The position numbers and the translations under genes were made by a program. Positions 10,101-20,444 of a DNA stretch of 64,000 nt are shown piece by piece. Below the pieces are notes generated by a model. It was not told the origin of the DNA and did not search any database. It saw nothing but the letters and a program-made list of their open reading frames with translations. Numbering within the stretch: the stretch's first letter is position 1; every line of letters starts with the position of its first letter. The stretch is from Corydoras sp. C115 (Eukaryota; Chordata; Actinopteri; Siluriformes; Callichthyidae), in contig JAFMOC010000076.1 in the NCBI GenBank assembly GCA_019802505.1, positions 1,719,001 through 1,783,000 on the forward strand, in the 5' to 3' direction.

Positions 10101-13100
10101 TCACATTTGCTTTCTGTTTGTGGTTTAACAGGTTTTAATTCTTAAGGGGAAGAAACACGAGGTCAGTTATTTGTGCCCCTCACCTGATGGCCTCCACCTA
10201 GCTGTTGGTTATGATGATGGCAGTGTACAAGTTTTTAACCTTTTAACTGGTGAAAGCAATGTCTCTTTCAACGGGCACAAATCTGCAGTCACAGTCATCC
10301 ATTATGATGCCCTGGGGGCCAGACTGGTTACTGGGTCCAAGGTGAGGAATCTAATTACAATTTTTATAAGTCGTTTACCAACAAGTAAATATCTTTGTAA
10401 AGATGTGTGAGAAGATGATGTCCAGTAATGCTAAAACATTTAAATATGTTCTTTTTTGGTAGGACACAGATGTGATTGTCTGGGATGTAATAAATGAGTG
10501 CGGCATGTACAGACTCAAAGGACATAAAGATGCCATCACACAAGTTTTGTTATTAAGGGATAAAAATCTGCTAGTTACAAGGTCAGTAAGAAAAATGTGT
10601 TGCATTCCAGTTATGACCAGTTATAATCAGGTCATAATTAATTGTACTTAGTAGACAGGTCTGTGTAAGAATGGTTATAGATCAATATACAATCTTATGC
10701 AAAAGTTTAAACCCACTTACTTTATTGGCGTGTGTGTGTGTTTTGAGTGCTTGTTACTGATTATCTAACCATGTTCTCATTACATGAATTACACATATTG
10801 GAATGATTAGAAATTTCATTCAGCTCATTGGGAATATATTACATGGTCCAGCACTTTTGTATTTGGCTGTTTGATTTTATTTCAGTAATTTTTATTTATT
10901 TTTTTTTTTCTTGCTCAGAGGGCAGAGCGCTGTTGGTTACACCATTAACCTTTTAATTTGTGGAACTACTAAGCCATAACTGCCCTGAAATAAACATTAT
11001 AGTACACTTTAGATTTGGATAACAGTATAACAGACATGTGACATTAAATTGAATAAAACTCAGACACCATAAACTAATCGCAAATATAAATGTATATTGT
11101 CATGCAAATGTATCTAACCCATAAATCTACCCATGTATTTTACTTGTGTACAAGACTGCAAAAAGATTTATAAAGGAAGTGTTAATAATCTTCTAAAACC
11201 ATAGATTTGGCTTTTCCAATACTTCATCCACAGCTCAAAAGACAACTTTGTGAAATGGTGGGATCTGGATACTCAGCACTGTTTCAAGACCATGCTGGGA
11301 CACCGCAGTGAGGTAATAAGAATAGTTCCTGTTGTGCAATGTTCACACTGCCAACAATTTTCACTCAGTTATGCACTTTTTTTTTTTTCTACAAACTAAT
11401 GAGTAGAAGTTTCTACAGATATAATGATGGTGCCTATTACTGGTAACAGTACATTTAGATTTAGTAGGTAGATTTAGTTGTGGTGATATTACTTTAAAGC
11501 CACATCCACATAAAGTTGGTTTCATTTTAAAATGTGAAAATGTAGCCAAAATAATGTGTTTTAAAATAAAATCGGTATGCAAGTTAACTTTGAAAAATAT
11601 GACCTATATTTTTAGGGTTTAAGTTCACAAAAATAATTCACAAAAATCTACACCTTTGCAAGAAACCAAATACTATAATTTTAAACAAACTTTGCTAATA
11701 TAGATTATTACAAGTTGCTTCATATTTAAAATTATATAAAGTGAACTTTTTTGTCATTAAACCCCTGCATATAACAGCCCAATTGTAATGGAAAACTAAT
11801 TTTTCCCTGATTTACCTCTCTTAAGTGGCATTTCCTAAAGAAAAAAATTACAAATGAACCCTTCTACCAGTGAAATATAAGCAGTAAAATATCTGGTGTT
11901 CTTTCACAGTTAAAACACATAACCCAGGTAAATTCGAGATACACTACCATGATGAATTGGCTAAAATTTTTGTTATAATGCAACATATCTGTTCTTCTAA
12001 TGGTTGTTTGAACATGCCAGATACTTTCTTTAAATTTTTTTGTATCTGATTCTTGGCCATACACTTTACTGAGCAGACAGATACTTTTGCCTGTGCACAT
12101 GTACTTAAAACCTTTCAAGCCTACATGGAACTCCCCGAAAAGTCCATAGCATGTATTCATACATATAATGCAGAACTCCGCTAAGATGTAATGTCTTAGC
12201 AAAATTAATGCACTAGTAGCTCATGTTTGTAAGTTGTCAAAATAAACATATATATTTTTGAAGTGATACATTTGTCTCATCTCAAAACATTTTAGTGTCT
12301 TAATTGCAACTTTGAATTTACGTGAGCCAATGCATGCCTGACCAGTGATCCAGCATGTTATTCCACTTTGCTTCAGTTTAGCACTGGAATGGGCGTCAGC
12401 ACTACTCACCCCTTTAAATGAACGAATGGTTTGACACATTTTAAAAAAGGCTTAAAAAATAGATCAGATATAACCAAAAATGGTGGCTTAGTGGTTAGCA
12501 CGTTCACCTCTCAGCATTAGGGGTTCCCAGTTCGAATTCCAATCTGGGTGGAGTTTCCATGTTCTCCCCGTGGGTTTCCTCCGGGTTCTCTGGTTTCCTC
12601 CCACAGTCCAAAAACATGGATCAAGTCAATTGAATTCTCCAAAATTGCCCCATATAGAGTGTGTCTGTGTGAGTGAGTGTGTGCCCAGCGATGGATTGGT
12701 GCCCTGTCCTGGATCTATCTACCCAGCGTCCAAAACGTTCTCCCCTGTATGGGCATGGGGAACCCAACCGTGACCCTAATATAGGATAAAGTGGAAGATA
12801 ATGGATGGATAACCAAAATCCTGCATCTATAAAAAAATGTCATGTCATTTTAAAAACAAACATCATCAGTCTGTTATGTTTCTTTAGGTTTGGGGAATGG
12901 TCCTGCTTAATCATGAAAACCGGCTACTCACAGGATCCTCAGACAGTGAACTTCGAGTTTGGGAAATTGAATACCTGGAGGAGGTAAGCAGATAATCTTT
13001 CATTATTTTAGTCCATTGATATTAAAACAATTGATCGCGTACTAAAATGCAGCTGGAGAAGTTGTACAAGATTTATATTTAAGCGTTAACACTTACATTT

Positions 13101-15358
13101 AAGCATAAGGAAATTGGAGAACCAAATGAGAAGAAAGGGAAAGGTCTTCTCAGTAATGGTGATGAGTTGGGTGATGAAGACAAAGGGCCAAATGAAGAAC
13201 TTGAGGAGGTAATCTGTCCTGTTCCAAAAAAGTTGCTGCTTTACAACATAACATGGTACCATATTTGGAGAATGTTATTTGGAGCATCTTTGCTGTGTTG
13301 TGTTTTTCTGTAGAGGATTCTCAGCTGTAAGAAAGCTGGTTCTATTCTGAGAGAAGCCAGGGACCGGGTCGTGTCTTTGATTGCTGATGTGAAATCTAAA
13401 GTCATAGTTTGTCATGTATGTTTTGTTGAGATTCATTCATCAAATTTGGCTGTTTAAAGTATTATACTGTGTGTACTTTGTATGAAACTACCCTTTAATT
13501 CTTTTAGGGACTGGATAATACACTTGAGGTCTTCACTGTACTTCCAGAAGAGGAAATTCAGAAGAAAATGGAAAAAAAGCTTAAAAAAGCCAAAAAGAAG
13601 GCTAAGTATGCAGCTTTTGATGATTTTAGAATTTTGATATAGTTGAATATCTTTTGATTTAACATCTGTCTGTGTTCCAGGGCTCAGGAGGGTGGTGCTA
13701 ATTCAGTAAATCCTGTTGTTGAGAGAAAGTTGACTGATGAGATTCAGAAGCTCATAAACATACAAGCCTCCTTCAAAATCAGGTGAGTCCACAAAACTAA
13801 TTGCTTTAAAATTGTCATGTTGTATTGCTTTAAATAAATGTTTGAGTCGTACATATATAAATGTTTTTCAGGTCTGTTGACTTTCTTCTGTCTCCTAATG
13901 GAGAAATGAAGATTGCTCTACTGTTACAAAATAACACAGTTGAGACATACAGTATAAAGACAAATGAAAAAAGCCCAACAGAAACCAAGACATCCCGGCT
14001 CACATTGGGTGGTCACCGGACAGATGTCAGAACACTGGCCTTTAGCTCTGACAACATTGCTATACTTTCTGCTTCTGGAGACACTGTTAAAGTCTGGAAC
14101 AGGTGACTGTTGCTGAGTTTTAAGTAGCACAGTGCTGTGCAATGCACTAGCATTCGCAAGCATGGCCTTCATTTGAAACATCTGCCCATGTTAATTTCAT
14201 TTTGTTTACTCACTCAGGTCCACACTGCAGGTCATTCGTACCATGGCATGCGAATATGCCCTCTGCTCTTTGTTTGTACCTGGAGATAGACAGATCATAG
14301 TCGGAACTAAGGTATATTACATACCCTCTCTAATTTATTATAGCAAATAATAATGAAATGTGTTATTTTCTTTGGTTAAATGTCTTTGTCCTGTTTTCTT
14401 AGAGTGGAAAGATTCAGATCTTTGACTTAGCATCAGGCAGCCTGCTGGAGACTACAGAAGCTCACGATGGAGCGTTGTGGTCCATTGGACTCTGCCCTGA
14501 CCAGGTGCAGAATAAACTTAAATGCATTGATTAAACATGTGCTGATTTTTAGATATTTGTTAAAAATTTCTGAATATACAATACTTTTACTTTGTGTTAA
14601 TTTCAATAAGATCAGCTGTAGAACTTAAATGTAAAATTTACATTTGGCAGTTCATTTTACACAGGGTGATTTACAGAGGTCGATATTGATTTAAAAGCTT
14701 AACAGTAGAAAAAGGGCAGTACTGAAAAATATGTTGGTGTAAAGTAAAAGATGAAGTACCAAGATATGGTAGGGTACATCTCGAGCTGGGCTGTATTGGA
14801 TATGTTGCTGGGGTACATTGCATCATTTCCTAGTGATGTCCATCTTTCAGTGTTACAGTGGGGTATGCAGATAGCGCTGGAGTGCAGTGGGTGTGGGCTG
14901 TACTAGGGTACAGAAGGAGATATGAAGGCCTCTCATGCTTAGTCCACTACCAAAAGCAGAAGGCAGCATTGTCTACTATAAAATATCTTATTTAATAATT
15001 TGGCATATACATCTACATAAAACATATACATATCATCAGGAAATAGAAAATGTGGTATAAGTTAAAGCTTACTGACCTATATTACATATTACCACAGAAC
15101 ATTCGAGTCCTGCATTTCTCCTTTTTTTAATTTTTTTTTTTAATTGCCCACATCAAGTGTCTTTTGACCTTATGCTTACCTTTTCCATGTACATTCTTGT
15201 GTTTAGAGAGGAATTGTAACGGGTGGAGCAGATAAGACGGTGAAGTTTTGGGACTTTGAGCTCATAAAGGACAAGGAATTGGGGCCCAATAAGTGAGAAA
15301 GCCAGTGGCTAATTTCTCTTGCTCTTATTAATCTAGAACCTGTTTATAATGTCTTTTC

Positions 15359-15394
<36 letters not shown>

Positions 15395-18300
15395 ATGTTG
15401 CAGAAGATTGACAGTTAAACACACTCGCACGCTGCAGTTGGATGAAGATGTGTTATGTGTGCGCTACAGTCCTAATCAGAGATTGCTGGCTGTGTCTCTT
15501 CTCGACTGTACTGTGAAAATATTTTACACTGATACTCTTAAGGTGTGCTGTACAGATAAATCTCCGTAAATAGACACACGTTTTAGGCCTAAAAAAATGT
15601 GGATATGTTATTTGAAAGTAGTAGCTGCATTCTGCTCTCTAGTGGACATATTATGCAACAACGCACGATAAATACCTGACAGTGCAATTTATCTGCATGT
15701 AATCCAGGTTGTGCCAAGCTACTAGATAAACATGTAAGATTCTATAAAGATTAAAGCACTGCAATGGGTTCTTAGTCACTTCGAATTATGTTTTTTTCAA
15801 CATTAAGAAACAGCCTTTTATGAAGTGAAAGTTGGTTGTACAAATGTCTTATGCAAACGATAAAGCTGTCCTGTACTGATTGAGTAATAGCCTATGCTAC
15901 CTTGGACAATTCTGTTACTTCTGTATTTAGAACATTGTTAGTATATAGAAAACTTACTCTTTTCTCCTCAAGATTAGAACAGGAGTTGGTGAAAATGCAT
16001 ATTAAAGGAATTTAAAAATATTCTATGTTATGTCTTGTTTAGCGCAATCAGATTTTGTGTTGCATGTATTTTCTGTGCTGATTAAGTGTGTTTTTCTTTT
16101 TAGTTTTTCCTCTCGCTGTATGGACACAAACTGCCTGTTTTGTGTTTGGATATTTCACACGTGAGTTCCATAAAGTAACAAATCCACAGTCCTTAACTAA
16201 ATTCTCTGTACCATATTCATAATTATTTTGATTATCAATACAATTTAAAATTCATTTGTTTAAGTGTATACAATTCACATCTCTATAAAATATCGGTTTG
16301 TTTTTTTACATTGATTTACAACATCTGTTTGTCAGTTTCATTACTTTGATGATTATTTACCATAAACTATGGTTTTAATGTATTACATTGTTTGTAACCA
16401 TGTTTTAGGACAGTGCACTGATAGCCACTGGATCAGCAGACCGAAATATAAAAATCTGGGGCCTGGACTTCGGTGACTGTCATCGCTCATTGTTTGCTCA
16501 TGATGACAGGTACCATATTACATCTCTGATTTAATTAAGCATGTCCAAAGGGCCTAAACTGGAACATGTGGGATTTGGCATGTACTTTCTGTAAGTATAT
16601 GACACAAGTTTAAACATTTCCTCCCTAGAATCTGTATCTAGTCTTTTGTCAGCAGTGTCTTGTGTTGGTTCATCTCTTAAACTGGGGAAAAGTTAAAGGA
16701 TGATGTCATTCCAGATGGTCATTATTTGTCTTATATTTATTTTTTTTTCTATCCTTCTCCTTTTTTCAGTGTCATGTTTCTTCAGTTTGTCCCCAAAACC
16801 CATCTGTTCTTCACAGCGGGGAAGGACAAAAAGATCAAACAGTGGGATGCTGACAAGTTTGAACACATCCAGACTCTGGAGGTGATTATTTTTTAATCGA
16901 TTTGAATGCTCTCCATATGCATGTTTCCATGAGCTAAATGATTGTAATAGAGGTGACCGGGTGAAAATGACAGTTATCAACTACTTCTAAATGTGTGCTG
17001 TGGTCAAAACATTTGCTTGTCATATAATGGTTTTCCCTTAAGGTAGAGTAAATTATTCTGGTTTCTTGCCCCTAATATCTAACCGTCTTCTCTTCTTTTT
17101 TTAGGGCCACCATGCTGAAGTGTGGTGCCTTGCCATCAGTCCCAATGGAGACCACATTGTCTCCTCTTCTCATGATAAATCACTCCGGCTTTGGGAAAGA
17201 ACTAGAGAACCAATAATTCTGGAGGAAGAAAAGGAGATGGTAAGTGTCCAAAGAACACAGGTGCTTAACCCCCTATGAGAAAGTATTTATAACAGATAGC
17301 ACAGTTTGCACAATCACTATATCCAAAAACACAAAGCTAAACTAAAGCTATTGGCTCACAAGAGATTAGACTGACAGCAGCCCATTTATCTAATATATTG
17401 TTTAACACTGATGTTATTTGATGGAAATTGATGAAGCGAGAGACATGTCAGAATAGAGCAGTGGACAATGTGGCCTACTTAGAAAGCAGTATATTTCAGG
17501 TATTCATAAAACAAAGACAATTATGCAGGTTATATAAAAATAAACATTAAAATATCTGAGGAATTAAAAAGTGATTTTTTTTTATTCATTCATTCATTCA
17601 TTCATTCACTAAAAGACCGAACACCTGCCAAAAAATAAGGTCCAGAGGTTATCCATCCATTATCTTCCGCTTTATCCTATATTAGGGTCGCGGTGGGTTT
17701 CCCCATGCCCATCCAGGGGAGAACTTTTCGGGCGCTGGGCAGATACACCCAGGACAGGGTGCCAATCTATCGCTGGGCACACACTCACTCACACAGACAC
17801 GCACGCATACACTCTATATGGGGCAATTTGGAGAACTCAATTGACTTGTTCCATGTTTTTGGACTGTGGGAGGAAACCGGAGAACCCGGAGGAAACTCCA
17901 CCCAGATGGGGATTCGAACCGGGAATTCCTAGAGCTGAGAGGCGAACCACTAAGCCACCGTGTGCCGTGTGATTTATTTATTTATTTTTTGTCTATGGGA
18001 AATGTGCACATTCTCGTTGCCATTTTGCTTAAATGTATTAAGATCAAGTTGTTGATAAAGAGGCATTGTTAAAGTACACAACCAAACATTATTTTCTACT
18101 ATATGAAAAATGGTGTATTGCAGGGTAACGTGTATCTGTCTAACTGAGGTCTTAATACATTTTCACAGCAAAGAGAAGCAGAATTTGAAGAATCTTTGGC
18201 CAAAGGAGATGAACCTGTGGTACGTGCTGACTTGATGATTTTTAATTTATCTGTGTATCTGAAAATATAAATATAGATAATGTTAATTTAATTTGCTGAT

Positions 18301-20258
18301 TCATTTTAGGTTCCTGGAGAATCTAAGGGCGAAGCAGGACCTGCAGCAAAAAAGACCGTAGAGACAGTGAAAGCTGTAAGTTGATTAGCAGTTAAGAGAC
18401 ACAAAATGTTTTGCTTGATGCTCTGTCGTTCCTTTTAATTATCACTATGTAAAAACAAACATGTCTCTCATTTGTTTCGTTGACGCCCTGCAGGCGGAGC
18501 GTATAATGGAGGCAATAGAGCTCTACAGAGAGGAGAGAAAAAAGTTAGAGGAGCACAGGGCTGCCTGTGATGAAGAAGGAAAACAGGTGTTAAACAGTTT
18601 TCTTCCTTACAGACATTTACTTGCACTTTACATGGTTACTTACAGATGTTACTTTTACAGCTACCACCTCCAAAAATGAACCCGATACTTGTGGCATTAG
18701 GACATATTTCGGTATGAATTATAAATTAATAATCTAAATTAATGAAAATAATATACATTTAATATAAAAAAACAGCTATGTGTGTGTATATATGTATATA
18801 TATTTATTTAGATTGTTAATTATGCATGATTGCTACTACAAAAGATATTTAATTTATAAATTAGATCATTAACATGTTTTAATGCTGACTTATTTGGTGC
18901 CTTGTAGCCCTCTCGCTATGTTTTGGATGTCATAAAGAAGGTCCGCTCTAGGTACAGTATTTAATTTTTTTTTTTTTTTTATTTAAATTGTTCTGACACT
19001 TAGACATTGGCATTTGTTGCATTCTGAAACACAATTAAACTCCTATATTAAGAGAAAATAGCCCATATACAGTATAATGACCACATTATTGGATTTAACC
19101 CATGAAAATATAACAACCTCTATTATTTACTTTAAAATTCATATTGATAGTAAACATGTCAAGCAGTTAGCAGATACCTTTATCCAAATAAGTTAAAAGT
19201 TATGATTAAGGTTATGGTTTATTTTTTAATTGCTAGAACTTAAGCTCAAAAACTAAATCACTAAATGAGCAATAATTACGCAGATAAAACAGCAAAAAAA
19301 AATCACTTACATTTATTTTTACTTTATTTTTCTTTATGTATGTGGTTTACTTCAAAATTGGGCTTTGTTCAAATTTTCAGATTAAGGTTAAGCTAATCTA
19401 CCAAAGAGTACAATTGCTTAACACATTTTACCCAGCTTTTCCATAATATCAAGAGAATAAAAGCTTTACATTTCCATTTTAGATTTGGTTGTGTCAGCAT
19501 GGTAAAATCAGGTTATCTCCCTTAAAATATCAAAAGTTTTAATAGTACTGTTACTACTGTTTATGATCTGTTAATATATCATAGTTAAATTGTTTAATGT
19601 GTTTCTTCTAAAAAACATCTTATGTATTTGATTTGAAGATGATTAATATGTCTTTGTGCTTTAGTGAGTTGGAAGTGTCTTTGCTGGTTCTGCCATTCCA
19701 CTACATTCCCGACCTGCTGTCCCTCTTCAATGGTTACATAGGCCAAGGGCTGGAAGTGGAGCTGACCTGCCGCTGTCTGTTCTTTTTGCTCAGGTATTTT
19801 TACTGCGTTCAGCTTACCATGTCACTTTTTAAATGTCCACACAGCAGCTAGTATTAATCAGGACAAACGGAGGACGATATGTCTTCTTATTTGGGCATCT
19901 AATAAAATTTCATTGTTTTCTGTTAAAGAATCCACTTTGGCCAGATCACCAGTAACCAGATGCTGCTGTCAGTAATTGATGAGCTGAGGACAAACACAAT
20001 CGGCAAAGTGCATGAAATTAGGGTAAGTTCATATTACCTTGTTGTGGTGTTTGTCACATCTATCCAATGCTAACAACTGTAATAATTCTGTCTTTCATTC
20101 AGGATGTGCTGGGATTTAATAGTGCAGGTCTTCAGTTCCTGCAACGGGAGATTGAGAACAAGGAGGACATAATGTTTTTTGCTGATGCCACAGGTCGTTT
20201 TGAAGAAAAGAAAAGAAAGAGGCGAAAGAGAGAAAGAGCGATACTGACCATCACATAA
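6983..20258 (+). CDS. wdr3: WDR3 (Utp12/Dip2), U3 snoRNP small-subunit processome protein, 26 coding exons
   Basis: WDR3 is the vertebrate Utp12/Dip2. It sits in the UTP-B complex of the nucleolar small-subunit processome and acts in 18S rRNA maturation. The joined exons are 6983-7156, 10132-10341, 10463-10581, 11234-11312, 12888-12983, 13110-13208, 13314-13415, 13508-13605, 13681-13782, 13872-14102, 14218-14311, 14403-14504, 15207-15292, 15404-15542, 16104-16160, 16409-16509, 16770-16881, 17105-17239, 18169-18219, 18310-18375, 18494-18586, 18661-18711, 18908-18951, 19665-19793, 19929-20022 and 20103-20258. All introns are GT-AG and the frame holds throughout, giving 939 residues; human WDR3 is about 943. 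The N-terminus MGLTKQYLRY matches the family. Two WD40 propellers show as repeated GH...WD motifs (FIWD, IVWD, KWWD, RVWE; then KVWN, KFWD, KIWG, KQWD, RLWE). A Utp12 C-terminal domain (about residues 800-895) and a basic tail KKRKRRKRER follow. The start has a purine at -3 and G at +4. No damage was seen. Confidence 0.97.
7213..8365. repeat. intron 1 copy of an 0.8 kb duplicated block
   Basis: Ignoring the SINE at 7425-7755, this block aligns in the same orientation with 11678-12469 in intron 4, with scattered substitutions and small indels. I do not recognise it as a known transposon. Minus-strand fragments of open frame in both copies share segments such as KCFEMRQMYHFKN, but there is no intact protein. 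Confidence 0.85.
7425..7755 (-). mobile_element. SINE in intron 1, GAAT tail
   Basis: Nearly complete reverse copy with a deletion of the segment that normally carries GGATGGATTG. TSD gtgaaggtaccat at 7412-7424 and 7756-7768. The paralogous block in intron 4 has no SINE at this site (near 11873), so the insertion came after the block duplication. Confidence 0.93.
8640..8880 (-). repeat. dispersed fish repeat, SINE/LINE-tail type
   Basis: Contains the GAAACACACACA...TGCCCGGAGTGGTGGGC block followed by a degenerate AATCAAACCAGGGACCTTAGG segment, as in tRNA-related repeats read backwards. A shorter relative lies at 52195-52285. Confidence 0.55.
8929..8954. repeat. (TA)13 microsatellite
   Basis: Perfect TA run in intron 1. 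Confidence 0.95.
8965..9480 (-). repeat. dispersed repeat, otophysan-type
   Basis: The part at about 9215-9420 (GACTGAGAATAATCCATCACC ... ACAGATGGAATGCAGTTTGT) matches the reverse complement of 55490-55710 over most of its length. I remember similar sequences as very common in catfish and characin genomes. The class is unknown to me. Confidence 0.55.
10132..10341 (+). CDS. wdr3: wdr3 coding exon 2
   Basis: Codons 59-128, phase 0 at both ends; acceptor TTTAACAG, donor GTGAGG. It encodes the CPSPDGLHLAVGY and FNGHK blade segments. Confidence 0.97.
10463..10581 (+). CDS. wdr3: wdr3 coding exon 3
   Basis: Encodes DTDVIVWDVINE and LKGHKDAIT. It ends with two bases of a serine codon before GTCAGT. 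Confidence 0.97.
11234..11312 (+). CDS. wdr3: wdr3 coding exon 4
   Basis: Completes the split serine codon, then encodes KDNFVKWWDLDTQHCFKT and GHRSE. Donor GTAATA. Confidence 0.97.
11678..12469. repeat. intron 4 copy of the 0.8 kb duplicated block
   Basis: Paralogue of 7213-8365. It lacks the SINE found in the intron 1 copy but has a different SINE at its right end. Confidence 0.85.
12480..12808 (+). mobile_element. SINE in intron 4, GGAT tail
   Basis: Lacks the first few head bases; A-box-like TGGCTTAGTGG and B-box-like GTTCGAATTCC remain. TSD ataaccaaaa at 12470-12479 and 12809-12818. It ends 79 bases upstream of exon 5. Confidence 0.92.
12888..12983 (+). CDS. wdr3: wdr3 coding exon 5
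   Basis: 32 codons with LLTGSSDSELRVWEIEYL. Acceptor TTCTTTAG, donor GTAAGC; phase 0. Confidence 0.97.
13110..13208 (+). CDS. wdr3: wdr3 coding exon 6 (acidic linker)
   Basis: 33 codons of charged, poorly conserved linker (EIGEPNEKKGKG...). An acceptor six bases earlier would start the exon at 13104 and add His-Lys in frame. Both AGs are plausible. Confidence 0.88.
13314..13415 (+). CDS. wdr3: wdr3 coding exon 7
   Basis: 34 codons beginning RILSCKKAGSILREARDRV, a conserved WDR3 signature. Donor GTATGT. Confidence 0.97.
13508..13605 (+). CDS. wdr3: wdr3 coding exon 8
   Basis: Encodes GLDNTLEVFTVLPEEEIQKK and a lysine-rich helix. It ends in a split lysine codon before GTATGC. Confidence 0.96.
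13681..13782 (+). CDS. wdr3: wdr3 coding exon 9
   Basis: Finishes the lysine codon and encodes LTDEIQKLINIQASFKI. It ends AG before GTGAGT (split arginine codon). Confidence 0.96.
13872..14102 (+). CDS. wdr3: wdr3 coding exon 10
   Basis: Largest coding exon (231 bases). It covers the start of the second propeller: LLLQNNTVETYS, LGGHRTDVRTLAFSSDNIA and the VKVWNR blade end. Confidence 0.97.
14218..14311 (+). CDS. wdr3: wdr3 coding exon 11
   Basis: Encodes STLQVIRTMACEYALCSLF and VPGDRQIIVGTK. Acceptor CACTCAG, donor GTATAT. Confidence 0.97.
14403..14504 (+). CDS. wdr3: wdr3 coding exon 12
   Basis: 34 codons: SGKIQIFDLASGSLLETTEA, then HDGALWSIGLCPDQ. Donor GTGCAG. Confidence 0.97.
15207..15292 (+). 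CDS. wdr3: wdr3 coding exon 13
   Basis: Encodes RGIVTGGADKTVKFWDFELI. It ends with two bases of a lysine codon before GTGAGA. Confidence 0.97.
15361..15393 (+). repeat. (TG)16 microsatellite beside the exon 14 acceptor
   Basis: An uninterrupted TG run ends 10 bases before the acceptor CAG of exon 14, inside the 111-base intron 13. It takes the place normally held by a pyrimidine tract. Confidence 0.95.
15404..15542 (+). CDS. wdr3: wdr3 coding exon 14
   Basis: 139 bases encoding the conserved LQLDEDVLCVRYSPNQ and LLDCTVKIFYTDTLK. Acceptor TGTTGCAG follows a TG repeat. Skipping this exon would shift the frame. Confidence 0.97.
16104..16160 (+). CDS. wdr3: wdr3 coding exon 15
   Basis: 19 codons, FFLSLYGHKLPVLCLDISH, in phase 0. 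Donor GTGAGT. Confidence 0.97.
16409..16509 (+). CDS. wdr3: wdr3 coding exon 16
   Basis: Encodes DSALIATGSADRNIKIWGLD and SLFAHDD. It ends in a split serine codon before GTACCA. Confidence 0.97.
16770..16881 (+). CDS. wdr3: wdr3 coding exon 17
   Basis: Encodes VMFLQFVPKTHLFFTAGKD and KQWDADKFEHIQTLE. The acceptor has a strong pyrimidine tract. Confidence 0.97.
17105..17239 (+). CDS. wdr3: wdr3 coding exon 18
   Basis: 45 codons with the last blade: GHHAEVWCLAISPNGDHIVS, then SSHDKSLRLWERTREPI. Donor GTAAGT. Confidence 0.97.
17584..17968 (-). mobile_element. SINE in intron 18 with an extra 44-base 3' segment and second tail
   Basis: From right to left: tRNA-like head, body, GGAT tail start, 44 non-SINE bases (17607-17650) identical to 1365-1408, then a new (GAAT)n tail. 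A short TSD gtgattt flanks the whole (17571-17577 and 17969-17975). The head has small deletions. Confidence 0.88.
18169..18219 (+). CDS. wdr3: wdr3 coding exon 19
   Basis: 17 codons, QREAEFEESLAKGDEPV, an acidic linker after the second propeller. Confidence 0.96.
18310..18375 (+). CDS. wdr3: wdr3 coding exon 20
   Basis: 22 codons, VPGESKGEAG...KKTVETVKA. Phase 0; donor GTAAGT. Confidence 0.96.
18494..18586 (+). CDS. wdr3: wdr3 coding exon 21
   Basis: 31 codons, AERIMEAIELYREERKKLEE and onward, a predicted charged helix. Acceptor CCCTGCAG. Confidence 0.97.
18661..18711 (+). CDS. wdr3: wdr3 coding exon 22
   Basis: 17 codons, LPPPKMNPILVALGHIS. Acceptor ACTTTTACAG, donor GTATGA. Confidence 0.95.
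18908..18951 (+). CDS. wdr3: wdr3 coding exon 23
   Basis: 44 bases encoding PSRYVLDVIKKVRS, the start of the Utp12 domain. It ends in a split serine codon. Confidence 0.96.
19665..19793 (+). CDS. wdr3: wdr3 coding exon 24
   Basis: Utp12 domain core: ELEVSLLVLPFHYIPDLLSL, then CRCLFFLLR. It ends in a split arginine codon before GTATTT. Confidence 0.97.
19929..20022 (+). CDS. wdr3: wdr3 coding exon 25
   Basis: Encodes IHFGQITSNQMLLSVIDELR and onward. The acceptor is a weak-looking TTAAAG. Donor GTAAGT. Confidence 0.96.
20103..20258 (+). CDS. wdr3: wdr3 coding exon 26 (terminal) with stop
   Basis: Encodes DVLGFNSAGLQFLQREIENK, FFADATGRFEEKKRK and the basic tail, a likely nucleolar targeting signal, then TAA. 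An upstream ATG-open reading (20067 on) is intron read-through and should not be used. Confidence 0.97.
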   Translation, partial: DVLGFNSAGLQFLQREIENKEDIMFFADATGRFEEKKRKRRKRERAILTIT

Positions 20259-20438
20259 GACTGTCTACTTAAATATTTCATTGTAATGGAATATGATTTG
20301 TAACTGTTTAAAATCTTTGTTAAATCCTCATTAACTCATTTTTTGCCACAATGTTCTTAGTGGAGTTGTTCTTTATATTTTTGTCATGATGATAACATCA
20401 CATCCCTCAGGGCATGGCTTGATAGGGTTATACACCTG

Positions 20439-20444
20439 AATAAA
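20439..20444 (+). terminator. WDR3 poly(A) signal AATAAA
   Basis: First canonical AATAAA after the stop codon, 181 bases into the 3' UTR; no other canonical hexamer lies nearer. Confidence 0.7.
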
